DNA of 64,000 nucleotides, taken from contig QHSP01000017.1 of assembly GCA_003220495.1 (NCBI GenBank), positions 149,711 through 213,710 on the forward strand. The letters run 5' to 3'. A model generated the notes under the pieces. The model was not told where the DNA came from, did not search any database, and saw only the letters and a program-made list of their open reading frames with translations. Position 1 is the first letter of the stretch, and each line of letters starts with the position of its first letter. Made by a program: the position numbers and the translations under genes. The stretch is from Candidatus Rokuibacteriota bacterium. Its GTDB lineage: Bacteria; Methylomirabilota; Methylomirabilia; Rokubacteriales; CSP1-6. This document shows positions 60,495 through 64,000 of this stretch, piece by piece.

Positions 60495-61553
60495 TCAATT
60501 CATGTCGTAGGGCGGGTACTCGATGAAGACGTTCGCGGCCGTGATGAGGCGGTGTTGTGTCACCGTGCGCGGCGCGACCGTCTCACCGCGCAGCATCCGC
60601 ATCGCGATCGGCAGGGTCTCGTAGCCGTACCGGTCCAGATAGAACGCGACCGAGCCGATGACGATGCTTCCACGGTTGCTCGGGTCGATCTCTTTGCGGT
60701 CGTTCATGCCGCCGTGCACCGTGCGATCCACACCCTGTCCGACGACGGCGCCGTCGGCGAGCCGGCCCGCCGAATCGAGCGCGCTCTTCGCCGCCAGCGC
60801 GGAGGCGTCGTCCATCGCCGCGATCAGCACCTTCGTCCCCGGGTGGGTCGCCAGCACCTTGGCGAGGAGCGGCGCGACCTGCGCCGGGTTGCCCTGGGTC
60901 TCGAGGGGCGTGATCTTGAGCGCCGGCAGATGGCGCTTGAGGCCTTCGCTCGCGCCCTGAGCGCGATCGGGGATGCGATGCTCCTGGGCGCGGAGGTTGC
61001 CGACCAGGACGCCGATCGTCGGCAGACCGCGCCAGTTCTTCGCGCCGTACTCCGACAGCGCCTCGCCGGCGATGCGCCCGGCGGCGCGGTTATCCAGCGT
61101 GTAGAGCGGCGCGTCCGGCACGGGGGTATTGATCGCCAGCGCCCGGATGCGGGCGGCCCGGAGGCTCTGGCCGATCTTGACGTTCGTCGCCGGGTCGTCG
61201 AGGTACTGGATGTAGAGATCGACCTTCCGTTTGATGGCGTCCTCGACGTTGGCGAGCGCCTTCTGAGCGTCTCGATGGTTGTCGTAGACCACGAGGTCGA
61301 TCGGATACCGGCGCACCGCGAGGGCGAAGCTCTCGCGAACCTCTCGCCCGGTGAACCCGGTGCCCTCGAGCGTGGCTCCCGGCTCCTCGGTGAGGTTCGC
61401 GAAGGCCACCGTGTAGCGCCGTTCCTGCGCCCCGGCGACGAGCGCGCGCCCGCCGGCGAGCCACGTCAACAGGACGCACGACGCGAGACCGGCCCACAGA
61501 CAAACGCGCCGGCGCCCCTTGCGAGGCGCCGGCGGTTGCGCTGCGCGATCCAC
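60495..61553 (-). CDS. Sugar-type periplasmic binding protein (type I fold)
   Basis: 352 residues with an N-terminal membrane/signal segment (VCLWAGLASCVLLTWLAGG). The domain has YTVAFANLTEEPGA, PIDLVVYDNHRDAQKALANV, VDLYIQYLDDPATN, TLDNRAAGRIAGEAL and VLIAAMDDASALAAKSAL, the pattern of ribose/xylose-type binding proteins. No ABC partners are near. The charged extra region (KKxxRRR) at the N-terminus may be cytoplasmic, so anchoring is possible. Confidence 0.8.
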   Translation of the reverse strand: MDRAAQPPAPRKGRRRVCLWAGLASCVLLTWLAGGRALVAGAQERRYTVAFANLTEEPGATLEGTGFTGREVRESFALAVRRYPIDLVVYDNHRDAQKALANVEDAIKRKVDLYIQYLDDPATNVKIGQSLRAARIRALAINTPVPDAPLYTLDNRAAGRIAGEALSEYGAKNWRGLPTIGVLVGNLRAQEHRIPDRAQGASEGLKRHLPALKITPLETQGNPAQVAPLLAKVLATHPGTKVLIAAMDDASALAAKSALDSAGRLADGAVVGQGVDRTVHGGMNDRKEIDPSNRGSIVIGSVAFYLDRYGYETLPIAMRMLRGETVAPRTVTQHRLITAANVFIEYPPYDMN

Positions 61554-61564
61554 TGCGGAGATTC

Positions 61565-62584
61565 CTAGCGGATACCCTCGATCGCGACGAAGTTCCCGGT
61601 CAGCCCGACCGCCTTCGGCACGGTCATGCTGAAGAAGAACGTCGCCCGCTTGGTCCGATCGGCCTCCTCAGCCATCAGGTCGGTGCGCACGTTCTCGATG
61701 ATGTGGATCCCGGCATCCGTCAATAGAATATTGTGGACGATGAACGCTTCCTTCGGGTCCTCGCCCGGGATCACCTCGACGCCCCAGGAGTCGGACCCGA
61801 CGGCGACGATCTTCTGGGTCACGAGCCACTTGCCGGCTTCCTTGCCGATGCCGGGCTCGCCCGAGTTGTAGACCGCGTTCTGCGCCGGATATTGCTCGAA
61901 GAGATTCCCCCAGCCTGTGTGGACGATGAGGATGTCGCCCTCGCGCAGGGTCACGTTGTACATCTTGAGGCCGGCCTCGATGTCGGCCTTCGTGATGACG
62001 GTGCCCTTCTCGAGGCACGGCTTCTTGCACGCCGCGTTGCCCTTGAACTTGCCAGCCGCCTGATACACCTTGACCATGTCGACGAGCACGCCGCGCGTCG
62101 CGAACGACTTCAGGTGCTCGAGGCCGAGCTTGGTCATGTTGTTCTGGGTGATGAACTTCCCCATCGGTGTCTGGTTGTAGTAGCAGTCTTTGCGGCCGAT
62201 GTGCCCCATGCCATCCAGGTGCGTTCCCACGTGGCTCTGGCTGAGCCAGGTGTCCTCCATGTACGTCAGCTGGTTCTCGCCGAGCGCCGCGCCAGGCGCG
62301 AGCGTGGTCGCGGTCAGGATCGTCTTCGTGAACCGGGTGCCGAAGAGCGGAATGCCGTCCCCCAGCGGGTACGACATGACGACGACCTTGCCCTCCTGGA
62401 TCTCCGCTGCGGCGGCCTTGGTGACGGCCGAAGTCACCCGGTTGGTGGCGCCGGTCTGGTCGTTCGGGCCCCACGGTGAGGGCGGGACGACCGTCTTGCA
62501 GTCGGTCTGGGCCAGCACGGCCGGTGCCGACGCGATCAGGGCGACGAGCATGACGATGACCACGAACAGGGACTTGCGCCTCAT
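61565..62584 (-). CDS. Secreted cyclase-family (KynB-like) metal hydrolase
   Basis: 339 residues from ATG 62584 (AAAGGAG upstream). Signal peptide (VVIVMLVALIASAPAVLAQ), then the cyclase domain with the metal motif SHVGTHLDGMGHIG (HxGTHxDxxxH), DILIVHTGWGN and GSDSWGVEVIPGEDP. The usual kynurenine formamidase is cytosolic and about 210 residues; this exported, larger version is distinct in substrate. It follows the binding protein by 11 bp on the same strand. Confidence 0.87.
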   Translation of the reverse strand: MRRKSLFVVIVMLVALIASAPAVLAQTDCKTVVPPSPWGPNDQTGATNRVTSAVTKAAAAEIQEGKVVVMSYPLGDGIPLFGTRFTKTILTATTLAPGAALGENQLTYMEDTWLSQSHVGTHLDGMGHIGRKDCYYNQTPMGKFITQNNMTKLGLEHLKSFATRGVLVDMVKVYQAAGKFKGNAACKKPCLEKGTVITKADIEAGLKMYNVTLREGDILIVHTGWGNLFEQYPAQNAVYNSGEPGIGKEAGKWLVTQKIVAVGSDSWGVEVIPGEDPKEAFIVHNILLTDAGIHIIENVRTDLMAEEADRTKRATFFFSMTVPKAVGLTGNFVAIEGIR

Positions 62585-62716
62585 GCGGCGTACTCCTTTC
62601 GACGGTGAAGGGCACGGCACATCCGGGGCCGTAACGCGGAGATGGTAGTACCGATCCGAGGGACATTTCAAGACGCTTTGCGGCGAGCGCCTCGCCCGGT
62701 GCTAAGATCGCGCAAG

Positions 62717-64000
62717 ATGGCCGCAGAGCTCACCCGCGAGGAGCAGGCCGCCCTCGCTCCGTACGTCACGAGCCTCACCGGGCCGGTGTTCGCGCTCGTG
62801 AACCTGCCGGAGGTCGTGAAGGGCGCGCTCTTCGCCCGTTACTCGCGCTCGCCCAAGTCGCTTCGCCGGCTCTTCCTCGACGAGTTCCTGGACGCCGGCG
62901 GCCTCGAGGCCGCGCGCCTCGGCGGAGCCGGCGGCGACGCCGGGGCCAGGCGTGCGGAGCAGCTCTTCGAGCGCGTCTTCGTCGAGTACGGCGACGACTC
63001 CGTCGCCCAGCTCGGCGGCGTGCACCTGGCGTGCGAGGGCTCGTCGAACATCCTGACGAAGGTGCTCGAGTGGGGCCGTCTCATGGCCTATCTCGAGCAA
63101 TCGACCCGCTACATTCCCTACGACGACCGGCCCGACGGCAGGTACCGCTACCACGTGCCCGCCGAGCTGACCGGCGCGCTGCGCGAGCGCTACGTCGCGA
63201 CGCTCGACCGGAGCTTCGACGTCTACCGCGCCTGGCTCCCGAAGCTGCGCGCGTTCTTCGAGGCGAAGTTCCCGCGCGACCCGGCCGAGTCCGAGGCCGT
63301 GTATCGCATGACGATTCGCGCCAAGGCCCTCGACACCCTGCGCGGGATGCTGCCCGCCGCCACGACGTCGAACGTCGGCCTCTACGGCACCGGCCAGGCG
63401 TACGAGCAGCTCCTGCTCCGCATGCGCGCGCATCCGCTGCGCGAGGTGCGCGACTGTGCGGACCTGATGCTCGTCGAGCTGCGAAAGGTGATTCCCGCGT
63501 TTCTCAAGCGCGTGGACGTGCCCGAGCGCGGCGGCGTCTGGTCGGCGTACTTGGAGGAAACGCGCCGGGAGACGCGCGACGTGGCTCGGCGGCTGCTGGC
63601 CCCCGAGCCGGCGTGCGGGCCGGGCGAGCGTGGTCGCGCCGACGGGCCCGTCTCCGCGTCCGAGGAAGTCACGCTCAGCGACTTCGACCCGGACGGCGAA
63701 GCCAAGGTCGTCGCCGCCGCGCTCTACGCCGTATCGAGCCGCCCGGACGCGGAGCTGCTGGAGATCGCCCGGCGGATGACGCTGGAGGAGCGGAGCGCGG
63801 TGCTGGCGGCGTACGTCGGCAAGCGGCTGAACCGGCGCCACCGTCCCGGTCGCGCGTTCGAGCGCACGTCCTATCGCTTCGACGTGCTGGGCGACTACGG
63901 CGCGTTCCGAGATCTGCAGCGCCACCGGCTCCTCACCCTCGAGTGGCAGCGGCTGACGCCGCGGCACGGCTACGTCGTGCCCGAGGCGATCGCGGAGGCG
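62717..64000 (+). CDS. Duplicated ThyX-like (FAD-dependent thymidylate synthase fold) protein, cut by window end
   Basis: 428 codons from ATG 62717, open to the window end; a TAAGAT box lies 8 bp upstream. Two ThyX-like halves can be seen. The first holds WGRLMAYLEQSTRYIPYD, matching the ExSxRY end of the ThyX motif but without its RHR start. The second holds LQRHRLLTLEWQRLTPRHGY, with RHR but Ser-x-Asn-Glu replaced. Whether a joint active site exists is unclear; nucleotide binding is the safest claim. Confidence 0.75.
   Translation, partial: MAAELTREEQAALAPYVTSLTGPVFALVNLPEVVKGALFARYSRSPKSLRRLFLDEFLDAGGLEAARLGGAGGDAGARRAEQLFERVFVEYGDDSVAQLGGVHLACEGSSNILTKVLEWGRLMAYLEQSTRYIPYDDRPDGRYRYHVPAELTGALRERYVATLDRSFDVYRAWLPKLRAFFEAKFPRDPAESEAVYRMTIRAKALDTLRGMLPAATTSNVGLYGTGQAYEQLLLRMRAHPLREVRDCADLMLVELRKVIPAFLKRVDVPERGGVWSAYLEETRRETRDVARRLLAPEPACGPGERGRADGPVSASEEVTLSDFDPDGEAKVVAAALYAVSSRPDAELLEIARRMTLEERSAVLAAYVGKRLNRRHRPGRAFERTSYRFDVLGDYGAFRDLQRHRLLTLEWQRLTPRHGYVVPEAIAEA

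Noticed and set aside
62702..63967. Long open frame on the minus strand opposite the ThyX-like gene
   Set aside because: Arg/Gly/Asp-rich shadow frame typical of GC-rich DNA; the plus strand shows real ThyX-type motifs.

Overview
The window is GC-rich bacterial chromosome (by eye about two thirds G+C), almost fully coded. I see no rRNA, tRNA, CRISPR array, insertion sequence or prophage. BamD, a complete TolQ-TolR-TolA-TolB-Pal-CpoB set and several lipobox signal peptides show a Gram-negative, double-membrane cell. The gene mix (LLM flavin oxidoreductases, NMT1-type transporters, GldA/F/G with DUF4340) would fit an uncultured soil or subsurface lineage such as Rokubacteria/Methylomirabilota. 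That placement is inference from gene content only and is weak.

Layout. 1-3.5 kb (minus): threonine synthase (cut by the window edge), homoserine dehydrogenase and an alanine-type aminotransferase behind a near-consensus sigma70 promoter. 3.7-9.5 kb: M23 peptidase, alpha/beta hydrolase, DppD/DppF ATPases, threonine aldolase, BamD. 9.6-14.5 kb: an orphan EmrA-type protein, a GNAT acetyltransferase carrying an in-frame triple 66-bp repeat, a sugar epimerase, a methyltransferase and a hydroxyacid dehydrogenase. 14.5-30 kb (plus): one long, mostly overlapping array with a YcsI-like protein, 5-oxoprolinase PxpB/PxpC/PxpA with an embedded aminotransferase, the glycine cleavage system GcvT-H-PA-PB, a macrodomain protein, a membrane protein, a lipoate/octanoate ligase, Nudix, leucyl aminopeptidase, PHP phosphoesterase, ArsC-like protein and epoxide hydrolase. 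30-43 kb: ACT protein, double-hotdog protein with an inserted palindrome, MFS transporter, DUF151 nuclease, AAA+ ATPase, YbgC thioesterase, Gld-type ABC exporter with DUF4340, a ferritin-like diiron protein, an MBL hydrolase, DUF502 and an anti-sigma-like protein. 43.5-48.5 kb (minus): tol-pal. 48.6-64 kb: secreted protein, RNase Z-like hydrolase, DNA glycosylase, second threonine-synthase-like enzyme, glycosyltransferase, NMT1-type ABC transporter, dihydroorotate dehydrogenase-like protein, luciferase-like oxidoreductase, ZnuA-like protein, NxxGxxAF-repeat protein, sugar-type binding protein, cyclase and a duplicated ThyX-like protein cut by the window end.

Genes are packed with GTGA/ATGA stop-start overlaps, so translational coupling is the rule. 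Several divergent pairs start only 14-52 bp apart with a -10-like box 6-8 bp before a start codon, which suggests leaderless mRNAs.

The most unusual signals are: (1) three long imperfect palindromes (5.6, 31.0 and 43.3 kb) with different stems but related 60-63-nt loops, one of them inside a reading frame; (2) hairpin-bearing 66-bp repeats translated inside a GNAT enzyme; (3) a macrodomain protein between glycine cleavage and lipoyl-attachment genes, echoing the ADP-ribosylation system known for lipoylated GcvH-like proteins; and (4) a ThyX-like protein whose signature is split between its two halves.
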